Part shown: positions 16,097-24,631 of the stretch, piece after piece | Numbering within the stretch: the first letter of the stretch is position 1 | How the letters are laid out: each line of letters starts with the position of its first letter | Assembly (NCBI RefSeq): GCF_000970285.1 | Contig: NZ_CP009516.1 | Location: 310,001-374,000, forward strand | Origin: Methanosarcina horonobensis HB-1 = JCM 15518 | Lineage (GTDB): Archaea; Halobacteriota; Methanosarcinia; Methanosarcinales; Methanosarcinaceae | Length of the DNA stretch: 64,000 nt | Direction of reading: 5' to 3' | The notes under the pieces: model-generated | Databases searched by the model: none | Told to the model about the DNA's origin: nothing | The model's input: only the letters and a program-made list of their open reading frames with translations | Translations under genes and position numbers: made by a program

Positions 16097-19000
16097 TCAG
16101 TGAGTTTTTATATACTCGATCATGCGCGGAGTAAGCAACGGAATCAACTCAGGCAGCATATTGGGCATGAGATTTTCCATGGCTTTTGGCATGAGATCAG
16201 GGAGCTGTTCTTTCATGTAGTCCGGCATGGGGACTCTTCTTTCCACGGCTTTGAGCATATCAGGCATGACTTTTGGCATGACAGAAGGCATGAGTCTTGG
16301 CATCATAACCGGCATCATGGGTTTCATCATGGCATCCATGCCTGGTACGTACTTGACCATCTTCATCATTGCTTGAAGAGGTGCTGGCATGGCAGCCATC
16401 ATCTGGGGCATGAGTTCAACCATGAGATCGGTCATCTTTTCGGGCTGCATGAGGTCGATCATCTTTTCGAAAGGCACCCAGGATTGCAGCGTATAGTTTG
16501 TCGAGTCCGGGATGTCGTAGCCGAGACTTCTCGCTACCAGGGCACCGAGGTCCTGAGCCTGTATGTCAAGGTTATTTTCCTGCGCTGCCACCCTGAACTG
16601 GAAGATGCAGCATGGGCAAAGAGCTACAATAACATCAGCATTCACATCAGCAGCTTCCTGAAGTCTCATGTTCCCCAGCCTGTAAGCAACCGGAGGCTCG
16701 GCAATCAGGCTGACAACGGAGCCGCAGCAGTGCGCTCTTTCTCTATTATATTCCAGTTCTCTGAATTTTATGCCGGGTATGGCTTTAAGGAGCTCTCTCG
16801 GAGGCTCGTATACTTTACCTCCTGCTCTTCCCAGGTGGCAGGAGTCGTGCCAGGCGACCACTTTGTCAAGGGGCTGCTTAAACTTCGGTTTAAGGACGTC
16901 AAGTCGTTCCACAAGGACTTCGGAATAGTGCTTTGTCTCAAGCCCGTATTCGATCCCGAGCTTTTCTGCCCACTGGGGATAGACTGTGTGCCACATGAGC
17001 CAGCATGCAGGGCAGGAAGTAATGACCGTTTTTACGCCTTTCTTTTTCATGTTTGAGACGTTCATTCTCATTATCTTCTCAAAAACGTCCCACTTCCCGG
17101 CAACAAGCATGGGGATTCCACAGCAGGCTTCTTTGTCAAAGAGCCCCGTGAATTCGATACCTGCATCGTCGAGCATGCGGACTGCCCCTACAGCAACGTC
17201 ATTTTCCACAAAGGATGCTGTGCAGCCTGCAAAGTAAGCGTACTCGGCTTCATCCTTCATTTTTGCCCGGATATCTTCTGGTATCCATTTATCCCGGTCT
17301 TTCCTGTAATTTGCCCATATATTCCGCTCTTTCAGGAGGCTTGCAGCCATGATCTCAAAGGGCGGGAAAGTCATCTTTTTCTCTTCCCCAATCAGTTTAT
17401 CCCGCATGGTCATCCAGGCATGTTCGATTGGCATATCCAGTTCGCACCTGGAATCGCACATCTGGCAGGTGGTACAGCCAAGGAAAGTGTTTGTCTGCCT
17501 CTGGTCAAGTTTTTCCCTGCCTGCCAGGTACTCTTTAATAAAGAACCATTTCCCTCTTGGAGACTGGGATTCCCAGCCCCTGCCGTAGTACTGGTCGCAC
17601 TCGCTCACACAGTACCCGCACTGGGAACAGGAATAAGCAAGTTCGGCAACCTCTGCGGGTATTTCCTTTTCATTTTTGAAGCTGACTTCTCCTATCCCGG
17701 ACATGTTCCCTACAAGCCTGCCCATGGGTTCGAAAGAAGATCCAAGAGACACGGCTGTGTTCAGAAGCCCTTTCCCTTCCAGGGTTTCAGGGTTCATAAT
17801 CCCGTTGGGGTCGTTTTCTTTTCTCAAAGCTTCGATTTCTGCAAGCCTGTCTCCGAAGACACTCTTCTTCTTCGAGGCGAAGAACAGGCCTGAAGAGTAA
17901 GCTCTACCTACATTTTCTTCTGCAATTTTAAGGATACTCAGGGACAGTGCAAAGGCCGTATTGAAAAGTACGGAACGCTCGGAATGGCGCATGAAACAGA
18001 GAAGTACAACGTTTCCGTCGCTGATAACCATCCCTTCGGTGAGCACCGGAAGTTTGATCTTCTTTTTAATCTCTTCAAATACACTGTCCATGTTTTCAAG
18101 CGGCACGAGTATTTCTGCAGGAATGAAGGAGGGACCAAGTCTTTTTACCTTCATGGATTTGAACCATTCTTCGGTCTCGTGCTTTGCAATCTCCTCAGGG
18201 AGAACCGTACCGCCAGCACTTTCGATTGCTTCTCTCAAGCCGGACACGTCTCTCGAAGCAGGATACATGAAGGTGCAGACATAAGCAACAGGCAGCACAG
18301 GTCTGTCTTTATCCACAACTTCTCCGTAGTGGAGTTTCTGAGGTGATTTGTTTTTCATGTCCGCCCATTCGGGATTCAGGAAGGAGATTGACCAGAGAGG
18401 AATGTTCTTTGCCCTGATTGTTTCAACTGCTTTTTTCATAGCTGAAGCATCAGGGAAACTTGCAGAAACAGCATCTCTATTTTCGAGTTTTTGGACGTTC
18501 AGGGTGATTTCGGTTATTATTCCCGTTGTTCCCATTGTCCCTATCAGCTTCTTGAGTTCGGGACCTGAAAATTCCTTTATTTTTCCGTTTGGGAGAACGA
18601 CCCGGACTTTTTCCATGCTCTCGTAGCCCCAGCCGAACTCATAACTCCCGTATCCGGCTCCGCTCTGGGCAAGCCAGCCTCCTACGGTTGAGGAAGGGGC
18701 GCTCGATGGAAGTGCCCTTACAGAAAGGCCCTCTTCTTTCAGCTTTCTTTCCAGTTTTTCCCAGATAATCCCGCTCTGCACAACTGCTTTCTGTCCTTCC
18801 GGGTCGATGCTGATTACTTTATTAAGCAGGGTCACGTCGGCAACAATTCCTCCTTTTGTAGGGATTACTCCGCCATACCCTGAGGAGGCTCCTGCACGTG
18901 GAACTACAGGAATTTTGTGCCTGTTTGCAAATTCCAGAAGCTTTATTACATCTTCTTCTGTACGAACCTTTACAACGGCTGCCGGATCTGCTTTTCCTAT

Positions 19001-19147
19001 CACTTTTTTAACAAGTGGAGGGAGGGCTCCTATATCGTGATTATAATAGTGGCGTTCGCGTTTGTCAAGATTGACATATTCCCCGAAGAGTTTGGAGAGT
19101 TCTGTTTTCTGGACTTCTGAAAGCTCGGATACGCTTTTTGCTGTCAT
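16097..19147 (-). CDS. FAD-linked oxidase / Fe-S / CCG-domain oxidoreductase with Met-rich tail
   Basis: 1016 residues fusing the parts of a GlcD/GlcF or D-lactate dehydrogenase-type enzyme. Residues about 50-190: PP-loop FAD-binding domain (VVPRAGASSGYGG near 87). About 220-480: FAD-oxidase C-terminal domain. About 505-570: two four-cysteine sets, CSQCGYCVSEC and CTTCQMCDSRC, for two [4Fe-4S] clusters. About 640-880: two CCG domains (ACCGIPM near 672, HDSCHLGR near 769, HCCGSV near 809), which bind non-cubane clusters in heterodisulfide reductase-like proteins. About 893-1016: an unusual tail with MMPxxMP-like runs, very rich in Met and Pro. It likely oxidises a 2-hydroxyacid such as lactate and passes electrons on. 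It is the last gene after an HTH regulator and a membrane ferredoxin; the tail may dock to the membrane partner (inference). The substrate is not settled. Confidence 0.88.
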   Translation of the reverse strand: MTAKSVSELSEVQKTELSKLFGEYVNLDKRERHYYNHDIGALPPLVKKVIGKADPAAVVKVRTEEDVIKLLEFANRHKIPVVPRAGASSGYGGVIPTKGGIVADVTLLNKVISIDPEGQKAVVQSGIIWEKLERKLKEEGLSVRALPSSAPSSTVGGWLAQSGAGYGSYEFGWGYESMEKVRVVLPNGKIKEFSGPELKKLIGTMGTTGIITEITLNVQKLENRDAVSASFPDASAMKKAVETIRAKNIPLWSISFLNPEWADMKNKSPQKLHYGEVVDKDRPVLPVAYVCTFMYPASRDVSGLREAIESAGGTVLPEEIAKHETEEWFKSMKVKRLGPSFIPAEILVPLENMDSVFEEIKKKIKLPVLTEGMVISDGNVVLLCFMRHSERSVLFNTAFALSLSILKIAEENVGRAYSSGLFFASKKKSVFGDRLAEIEALRKENDPNGIMNPETLEGKGLLNTAVSLGSSFEPMGRLVGNMSGIGEVSFKNEKEIPAEVAELAYSCSQCGYCVSECDQYYGRGWESQSPRGKWFFIKEYLAGREKLDQRQTNTFLGCTTCQMCDSRCELDMPIEHAWMTMRDKLIGEEKKMTFPPFEIMAASLLKERNIWANYRKDRDKWIPEDIRAKMKDEAEYAYFAGCTASFVENDVAVGAVRMLDDAGIEFTGLFDKEACCGIPMLVAGKWDVFEKIMRMNVSNMKKKGVKTVITSCPACWLMWHTVYPQWAEKLGIEYGLETKHYSEVLVERLDVLKPKFKQPLDKVVAWHDSCHLGRAGGKVYEPPRELLKAIPGIKFRELEYNRERAHCCGSVVSLIAEPPVAYRLGNMRLQEAADVNADVIVALCPCCIFQFRVAAQENNLDIQAQDLGALVARSLGYDIPDSTNYTLQSWVPFEKMIDLMQPEKMTDLMVELMPQMMAAMPAPLQAMMKMVKYVPGMDAMMKPMMPVMMPRLMPSVMPKVMPDMLKAVERRVPMPDYMKEQLPDLMPKAMENLMPNMLPELIPLLTPRMIEYIKTH

Positions 19148-19250
19148 ATTTTTTCTAGCTCCCCTTTATTTTTATAACTATAATACAATTAAAAAAATAA
19201 AAAATAATTAAAGTTAATAATTATTGAAGTTAAAATAATTAAAGTAATAA

Positions 19251-19868
19251 TTAGAAGTGAAGTGCATCTTTAGGACAGGCACTAACACAGCGCCCGCACT
19301 TGATACAGTCGGGCTTTGTCTCGTTCTGGCACACCTTAAGCTGCATCGGACAGACTTTTTCGCATTTCTTACAGCTGATGCATTTGTCTTTTTCAAGTTT
19401 CAGCTGGTACCTTTTTCCTCCGAGCAGGCGCTGGGCTGTGCCCATAGGACAGAAAGAACACCAGGTTCTCGGGCTCAGGAAACTTCCGAGAAGGACTGCA
19501 ATTGAGGTGGTCACAAGGCACATCATTACAAAGATCATGCCTATCTTTTCGAATGTGTTAAGGCTTCCGAAAGTACTTGCTACCCTGTAGCCCATAAAGC
19601 CCATCAGCAGGAAAAAGATTGGCAGACGGACCCAGAGACTCCTGAGTGCTTCGGGTATTTTTCTTTTCTTTGAGATTTTGCTGACCCAGAAGTCAACAAG
19701 GCTTCCTCTCGGGCAGAGATTTCCGCAGAACCATCTTCCTCTGAAAGGACTGATCAGGAAGATTGCGGCAAACACAAGCAGCATAAAGTACCCGAGTGCA
19801 GGATACCAGAGACCCCCGATAGAGACGATCAGTACAAGAATTCCCAGGTAGGGAGTGATTTTGAGCAT
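19251..19868 (-). CDS. Membrane-bound 4Fe-4S ferredoxin (NapH/CcoG-like)
   Basis: 205 residues from ATG 19868, chosen because GGAGG lies nine bases ahead and the start follows the regulator stop by five bases; an upstream in-frame start at 19892 would overlap the regulator. About four hydrophobic helices fill residues 1-150, with cysteine motifs between them (FCGNLCPRGSL, WCSFCPMGTAQ) typical of NapH-like proteins. The C-terminus has two ferredoxin motifs, CISCKKCEKVCP and CIKCGRCVSACP, for two [4Fe-4S] clusters. It probably carries electrons between the large FAD/Fe-S protein encoded 100 bp downstream and the membrane carrier pool. The direction of flow is unknown. Confidence 0.85.
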   Translation of the reverse strand: MLKITPYLGILVLIVSIGGLWYPALGYFMLLVFAAIFLISPFRGRWFCGNLCPRGSLVDFWVSKISKKRKIPEALRSLWVRLPIFFLLMGFMGYRVASTFGSLNTFEKIGMIFVMMCLVTTSIAVLLGSFLSPRTWCSFCPMGTAQRLLGGKRYQLKLEKDKCISCKKCEKVCPMQLKVCQNETKPDCIKCGRCVSACPKDALHF

Positions 19869-19873
19869 TTTAA

Positions 19874-20230
19874 TTAACCTCCGTTTTCCCATTTTTCAAG
19901 TTCCTGCCCGAGTCTGTCAGCCCAGGACTGGACGATTTTTTGAATGACATTTCTAATCTGGTTTTTTGAATGGATTTTGTAAATGAAGACATAGCCCCCT
20001 CCGTCAAGGTTCTGCTGCGATCTCTGAAGAATTTCTTTTTCATGCAGCTTTTTTACGGAGCGCTGGACTGTAGAAATATCTAGGCTCAGAGATTTTGAGA
20101 GGGCATCCGTATCAATCCATTTTTCAGGTTCATTTAAAAAATGCCTCATGACATTCAGATCAGCTTTTGTAAGATTGAGGGCGCACTTGATTACGTCCTC
20201 TATTTTGAATTCCTTGCAGGCGAAGTCCAT
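19874..20230 (-). CDS. Winged-helix transcriptional regulator (MarR/TrmB-like)
   Basis: 118 residues. Residues about 20-95 form a winged helix (LTKADLNVMRHFLNEPEKW, then ALSKSLSLDISTVQRSVKKL as the recognition region, then a GGGYVFIYKI wing). A C-terminal amphipathic helix (IRNVIQKIVQSWADRLGQEL) probably dimerises it. It is the first gene of an operon with the membrane ferredoxin and the FAD/Fe-S oxidoreductase. The promoter just upstream carries ACTGTA-type inverted repeats, so autoregulation of the operon is likely (inference). No ligand-binding or cysteine-based redox switch domain is visible apart from Cys5 and Cys16. Confidence 0.82.
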   Translation of the reverse strand: MDFACKEFKIEDVIKCALNLTKADLNVMRHFLNEPEKWIDTDALSKSLSLDISTVQRSVKKLHEKEILQRSQQNLDGGGYVFIYKIHSKNQIRNVIQKIVQSWADRLGQELEKWENGG

Positions 20231-20251
20231 TATCCAATCCCTCTTATATTC

Positions 20252-20332
20252 TACAGTACTGTAATATTACGTCAGGAGTATATATATACTGGGAACTACT
20301 GTAGAATAAAGCCAGAAATCAGAAGTACTGTA
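20252..20332 (-). promoter_or_regulatory. Promoter with ACTGTA operator boxes
   Basis: The perfect palindrome TACAGTACTGTA lies at 20252-20263, CTACTGTAG at 20296-20304 and AGTACTGTA at 20324-20332. Between them is TATATATATACT (20279-20290), a good TATA box for leftward transcription that would place the start site near the first palindrome. The boxes lie just ahead of the HTH gene, so they are its likely binding sites. Confidence 0.55.
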
Positions 20333-20576
20333 TTTTTTAATTTTGTTGTCCAGGTTGATATTTATAAAGAATAAAGAACAGATAGACAAAAATGAAGGAG
20401 AAAGTGCAAGTATGCGTGCTCTGAGAAATGTTTGATCCTTATCTCTGCACCAGGGTCTGTTTTAACAACGAGTCCTGGACCGTTTAGTTCCTAGCAACTG
20501 TCAGGTTTGGACGGATTAAAATTCTATACCTAAGTTTAATAGCAATATTCTTATTATATTGCACTAATTATATATC

Positions 20577-20756
20577 ATGGGGGAAAATAAAAATTCATCT
20601 GCAATTGGTGTTGGTGTTCTGGTATTCATTGTATTTCTTGTGATAATGCTCGCAGCATTTAATACAGCGAATAATTTAACAACAGGTACAATTTTAGGCA
20701 CAATTTTTACTGGACTTTTCATGGGGTTTTTAGTGACCGCTGCAATACTACAATAA
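20577..20756 (+). CDS. Small two-helix membrane protein (59 residues)
   Basis: ATG 20577 to TAA 20756. After a short polar start (MGENKNSSA) the protein has two hydrophobic helices, IGVGVLVFIVFLVIMLAAF (about residues 10-28) and a second from about residue 39 to the end (ILGTIFTGLFMGFL then VTAAILQ), joined by NTANNLTTGT. No ribosome-binding site is seen. TTATTATATT at 20550-20559 is about 20 bases before the ATG, so the mRNA may be leaderless. It converges on the histidine kinase gene with 43 bp between the stops. I do not recognise a family. Clear helix patterning makes it likely to be real. Confidence 0.6.
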   Translation: MGENKNSSAIGVGVLVFIVFLVIMLAAFNTANNLTTGTILGTIFTGLFMGFLVTAAILQ

Positions 20757-20799
20757 TAAAAAGAGATTTTTGAATGACCTGAAGTAAAAATCAAAGAGT

Positions 20800-23262
20800 T
20801 TATGCCTCTTTATTTCCAAACAAGATGGCAAACTCTGTTCCTCTATCTCTTTTAAGTTCAACATAACCATCTATCTGTTCAACAAGAATATTTATAAGCT
20901 GAAGTCCGAGAGAATCGGCATTTTGAAAATCTATCTCTTCTGGAATGCCTTTTCCATTGTCAACTACTCTAAGTATGTACTGGAAGCCATTTTCTTCCCT
21001 GCAATCCTCGTCCGAACTGGACATTTCAGATCTGGCTGCAAAGGTCTCAGTTCTTTGCAGGTTTATACATATTTCACCTTTACTTCCGGCAGGAAAAGCA
21101 TGTTTCAGGGAATTTGAGATCAGCTCATTTACAATGATTCCAAGAGGAATTGCCGTATCCATATCCAGATATGCCTGTTCGAGATCCATTCTCAGGCTGA
21201 CATTATTTCCAAGATTGTAAGAACTGAAAAGGTCTGAGGCGAATTTACGAAGGTAAGCTGCAAAATCAAGGGCGTCATTTTTGTCTCCCCTGTAAAGTTC
21301 TTCATGAATCAAAGCCATTGAAGCTACACGGTTCTGGCTCTCCCTGAAGGCTTCAAGCATCTTTTCATCGCTGAATTTATCAGCTTCAAGGCTGAGAAGA
21401 GAACATATAACCTGCAGATTATTTTTTATCCTGTGGTGAATTTCTTTAATCCTGATTTTATCCATTTTTTCCAGGGACTCTTCAGCTATTTTTCTATCAG
21501 TTATGTCATACATCATACCCTGGTAAAGCTCTTTATTGCCTGATTCGGAAATGTTCTGGGCAATTCCATGGATCCAGCGGACTTCTCCGTCTTTTTTCCT
21601 TATCCTGTACTCATGCCTGACAGTCATACTGGGGGTATTTTTCATTTTTTGAGCTTTTTCCTGCAGTCCTGCACGGTCTTCGGGCACTACAATTTCACTC
21701 CAGCGGACTTTTCCGGAAAGAAAATCTTCTTTAGTGTATCCTGTTAGTTCCTCAACAGCCCCGTGCAGGAATACAGGAACAAAGTTCCCATCTAGCTGAG
21801 TGCCAATACCCATGAAGTTCTGCAGATATAACTGGACGCGCTCTTCACTCTCTTTTATTTTTTCAATTGCAAGCTTCTGTTCGGTAATATCCTGGATTGC
21901 TCCTCTCATTCCAATAGGAGTCTTTTTCTCGTCAAAAATAACTTCACCTTGAGTATGTACCATGCGCTCTGTTCCATTAGCTGAGATAATCCTGCAATCA
22001 TTGCTATAGGGTTCCCCTTTTAAAGCTTTTTTAACGTTATTCTCTACATAGTCTTGATCTTCTGGATGTACATATCTTAAAAATGAATCAAAAGTTACTT
22101 CAAATTCCTGGGGCTCAAGTCCAAAAATGCGATATGTCTCGTCAGACCAGTATACTTTATCAGTTATAAAGTCCCGATACCAGCTCCCCAGATGAGCCAT
22201 TTTTTGGGCTTCAGCAAGAACTCTTTCGCTTTCTTTTAACGAGTTGTAAGCCTTTTCAAGCTCTGCTGTACGCTCTTTAACTAGCTTTTCTAAATTGTCA
22301 AGTATGTTTTTCAACTTAGTCTCTGCTACTTTTCGCTCAGTGATATCCGCAAGAGTGACTACACAGCCTATAATCCTGCCATCGGAATTTTTTAGGGGCC
22401 CTGAGTTCAAAAATAAATGGAGTTTCTCGTGGGAATTCTGACATCTTTTAAGTTCGAGAGTTGTTTCCATTCCAAGAATGGTGTCTCCTTTAAGAGCGGA
22501 GGAGACAGGAAGAATACTTTTGCCGGCATCTTCTCCTTCCGAAAATCGAAGGTCTATTATGTCTTCAAAACTCTGGAACATCGGGTTATACTCACAGAGT
22601 ATGGGTACTGCGTTACTGAACCGAATAATCCTCCCGGACGTATCACAGACAACTATAGCCTCGACAGCCTGTTCTATAATCGATCTAGCCAGGCGCTCAG
22701 CAGCAACGATTTCTTCACTCTTCTTTTGCTCGGTCAGGTCCGTTGCTACAAGGCACCAGGCGTTTGGAGAACCTTCGGTTTTTAACGAGCTAACTGATAG
22801 ATATACTGGCACGGATTTCTTATCCTCACCTTGAAGCTTGACCTCTCCCATGCCCTTTTCCAGCTTCAGGAGTGCCTTAAAGGTTGTGGCGTCTTCAGGT
22901 GCAATGAATTTATGGATAGATGTACCTATTATATCCCGGAACGACATCCTCATGAGTTCTGCAAAGTGGCGGTTACAGTAAAGGATGGTTCCGTCGCAGG
23001 CAAGGGTGGCAGTGCCTTCATTCATCGTCTCTACCAGGACACGATAAGCACGGTCGGCACTATCCAGAGTGAAGATTAACTCCTCTCCCGGTCTGGATAT
23101 CACCAGGGCATCCAGATCCCCTTCACTGATAGCACGCTTGAGTTCTTCAGCCTCTTCCAGACGTATTCTCAGATCCTGTATTTCTGCCTCCAGGGCATGA
23201 TTCTTATCTAACAGTGCCTGATAAGACATGGGATTCCGGTCTTTTGCCAATTTAAAATTCAT
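20800..23262 (-). CDS. Multi-PAS sensor histidine kinase (HisKA_2/HWE-like)
   Basis: About 820 residues from ATG 23262; a TTG seven codons upstream (23283) is an alternative. There is no membrane segment, so it is a cytoplasmic sensor. After an N-terminal coiled region there are at least four PAS modules, near residues 75-195, 200-330, 360-470 and 480-600, several followed by PAC motifs (DITERKVAE, DITEQKLAI, DITDRKIAEE). The phospho-acceptor box is EIHHRIKNNLQVICSLLSLE near residue 610, then an ATPase domain with NELISNSLKHAFP and VVDNGKGIPEEID. No response regulator is adjacent. It is the last gene of the KaiC-KaiB cluster, 42 bp after a kaiB stop, and may be the output or input kinase of that system, as SasA is in cyanobacteria (inference). 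Confidence 0.88.
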   Translation of the reverse strand: MNFKLAKDRNPMSYQALLDKNHALEAEIQDLRIRLEEAEELKRAISEGDLDALVISRPGEELIFTLDSADRAYRVLVETMNEGTATLACDGTILYCNRHFAELMRMSFRDIIGTSIHKFIAPEDATTFKALLKLEKGMGEVKLQGEDKKSVPVYLSVSSLKTEGSPNAWCLVATDLTEQKKSEEIVAAERLARSIIEQAVEAIVVCDTSGRIIRFSNAVPILCEYNPMFQSFEDIIDLRFSEGEDAGKSILPVSSALKGDTILGMETTLELKRCQNSHEKLHLFLNSGPLKNSDGRIIGCVVTLADITERKVAETKLKNILDNLEKLVKERTAELEKAYNSLKESERVLAEAQKMAHLGSWYRDFITDKVYWSDETYRIFGLEPQEFEVTFDSFLRYVHPEDQDYVENNVKKALKGEPYSNDCRIISANGTERMVHTQGEVIFDEKKTPIGMRGAIQDITEQKLAIEKIKESEERVQLYLQNFMGIGTQLDGNFVPVFLHGAVEELTGYTKEDFLSGKVRWSEIVVPEDRAGLQEKAQKMKNTPSMTVRHEYRIRKKDGEVRWIHGIAQNISESGNKELYQGMMYDITDRKIAEESLEKMDKIRIKEIHHRIKNNLQVICSLLSLEADKFSDEKMLEAFRESQNRVASMALIHEELYRGDKNDALDFAAYLRKFASDLFSSYNLGNNVSLRMDLEQAYLDMDTAIPLGIIVNELISNSLKHAFPAGSKGEICINLQRTETFAARSEMSSSDEDCREENGFQYILRVVDNGKGIPEEIDFQNADSLGLQLINILVEQIDGYVELKRDRGTEFAILFGNKEA

Positions 23263-23304
23263 ATTCACAACGCCCTTACCCAAGTGTCGTCTATTTTTTG
23301 TCAG

Positions 23305-23673
23305 TTATTCTTTATCCTTTCTGGATTTCAGGTCCATTCCAACCAGAACCCTATCGGTATCCGACATGCTACCTATGAGTTTCCTCAGGGGTGGAGGAAG
23401 CTCTTTTATGAGGGTTGGAGCTGCCACTATCTGACCATCTTTGGCGAAGACCGGGTTCTGATAGATATCAATGACCTCCAGCTGGTACTTGCCGGGCACA
23501 TACTCTTCAAATATGCGTTTGATATTGTCTATCGCCTGTATGGATTTGGGGCCCATCCCTGCGACATAGAGGCGCAGAACGTATTTGCTGTCATCCTTTT
23601 TGGCCAGAGCTTCCTCAAAAGCGGCTGTTGAGTCCCTGACTTCTGATGTGCTGGTCTTTTCGTTATTGTTCAT
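23305..23673 (-). CDS. kaiB: KaiB-like protein, third copy
   Basis: 122 residues from ATG 23673, with GGAG eight bases ahead; a GTG at 23682 overlapping the previous stop is possible. The KaiB core is residues about 30-115 (YVLRLYVAGMGPKSIQAIDNI, then YQLEVIDIYQNP, IVAAPTLIKELPPPLRKLIG). It has a thioredoxin-like fold; in clock systems KaiB switches fold and binds the KaiC ring. An acidic, Thr/Ser-rich N-terminus of about 30 residues precedes the core. It is the last of three tandem kaiB genes, ahead of the histidine kinase. Confidence 0.88.
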   Translation of the reverse strand: MNNNEKTSTSEVRDSTAAFEEALAKKDDSKYVLRLYVAGMGPKSIQAIDNIKRIFEEYVPGKYQLEVIDIYQNPVFAKDGQIVAAPTLIKELPPPLRKLIGSMSDTDRVLVGMDLKSRKDKE

Positions 23674-23678
23674 CTGTA

Positions 23679-24020
23679 TCACTCCGCAGGACGCAAATCC
23701 AGGCCTACCAGGACTCGTTCCGTATTCGACAGGTCTCCTATGATTTTCTTTATAGGTGGAGGAAGCCTTCTAACCAGCGTCGGGACAGCCAGGATCTGGT
23801 CTCCTTTAGCCAGTTGCGGGTTTTCCAGAAGATCTATAACCTCAATCCTGTACCTGCCTCCCAGGTGTTCCTCGCAGATTTTCTTTAAGTTTGCAAAGGC
23901 TGTCAAACTCTTTTTAGTCTGGCCAGCTACATATAATCTCAGGATATAAGCTTCCTGATCAGGTATGGTATCGGACTCAGTAGGCTCAGGTCCGTTGTCA
24001 TCTTGCGCTTCATCTTCCAT
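23679..24020 (-). CDS. kaiB: KaiB-like protein, second copy
   Basis: 113 residues. An acidic N-terminus (residues 1-23) is followed by the KaiB core: [59 protein letters not shown], and a C-terminal [10 protein letters not shown]. It is closer in sequence to the third copy (same PTL-x3-LPPP motif) than to the first. It starts 83 bp after the first copy and its stop is five bases before the third, so all are cotranscribed with kaiC. A distinct role for each copy is not predictable. Confidence 0.9.
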   Translation of the reverse strand: MEDEAQDDNGPEPTESDTIPDQEAYILRLYVAGQTKKSLTAFANLKKICEEHLGGRYRIEVIDLLENPQLAKGDQILAVPTLVRRLPPPIKKIIGDLSNTERVLVGLDLRPAE

Positions 24021-24103
24021 CGAATTTCCACCGTTGAACTTTAGAAGGCTTATTCTTTTCCGGGGAGTTTCATCTCTTTAGCTTTTGGAACCCATGATTA
24101 TGT

Positions 24104-24613
24104 TTAACAGGAGTTATGGGACAACGAAAACAACCATCTTTCCAGATTTTGAGACCGCTGCCTGAATAAACCGCTGCCTATGTAAGGCTGGAGATCGTCT
24201 TTCGACCTCTCGCTGCCTGCTGTGTGAGCTTTCGATTCCTCTGTGGGGGTCTTTTCTACATAGCCTTTCTCACTATCAACATCTGTCGGACTGGAGGTTC
24301 TCAAATTCAGGGCCTTAAGTACCTTTTCCGGGTTAGAGAGACTACCTATAACCTTTTTCTCTGGATGGTTCTTTATTATAAGGGTGGGAACGGCTAAGAT
24401 CTGATCCGCTCTGGCAAGACTCGGGTCCTTTATTAGATCTATGACTTCTATATGGCATTTTCCTGAGAGATATTTCTCGCAGATATCCTTCAGGTTCTCG
24501 AAAGCTAACTGGCTCTTTTTATTATTGCCTGCCACATAGAGTTTCAGTTCATAAATATGCGCATGATAATGGGCATGACTGGACGAGTAACCAGACTGTT
24601 CTGTATCTTCCAT
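24104..24613 (-). CDS. kaiB: KaiB-like protein with C-terminal extension, first copy
   Basis: 169 residues. The N-terminus is Ser/His-rich (SSSHAHYHAHIYELKLYVAG). The KaiB core spans residues about 20-105 ([40 protein letters not shown]). A further 64 residues (SSPTDVDSEKGYVEKTPTEE onwards, ending LSHNSC) have low complexity and no known domain. The PPP motif of the other two copies is replaced by NHPEK. It starts 18 bp after kaiC, so it is in the same operon. The tail could reach a partner or be disordered. Confidence 0.87.
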   Translation of the reverse strand: MEDTEQSGYSSSHAHYHAHIYELKLYVAGNNKKSQLAFENLKDICEKYLSGKCHIEVIDLIKDPSLARADQILAVPTLIIKNHPEKKVIGSLSNPEKVLKALNLRTSSPTDVDSEKGYVEKTPTEESKAHTAGSERSKDDLQPYIGSGLFRQRSQNLERWLFSLSHNSC

Positions 24614-24631
24614 GAAGTCTCCACTGCCTGT

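Noticed and set aside
16100-17056. 318-codon plus-strand frame rich in His
   Set aside because: It is the exact antisense of the Met-rich tail and CCG region of the FAD/Fe-S gene (CAT is the complement of ATG); no ribosome-binding site and no family.
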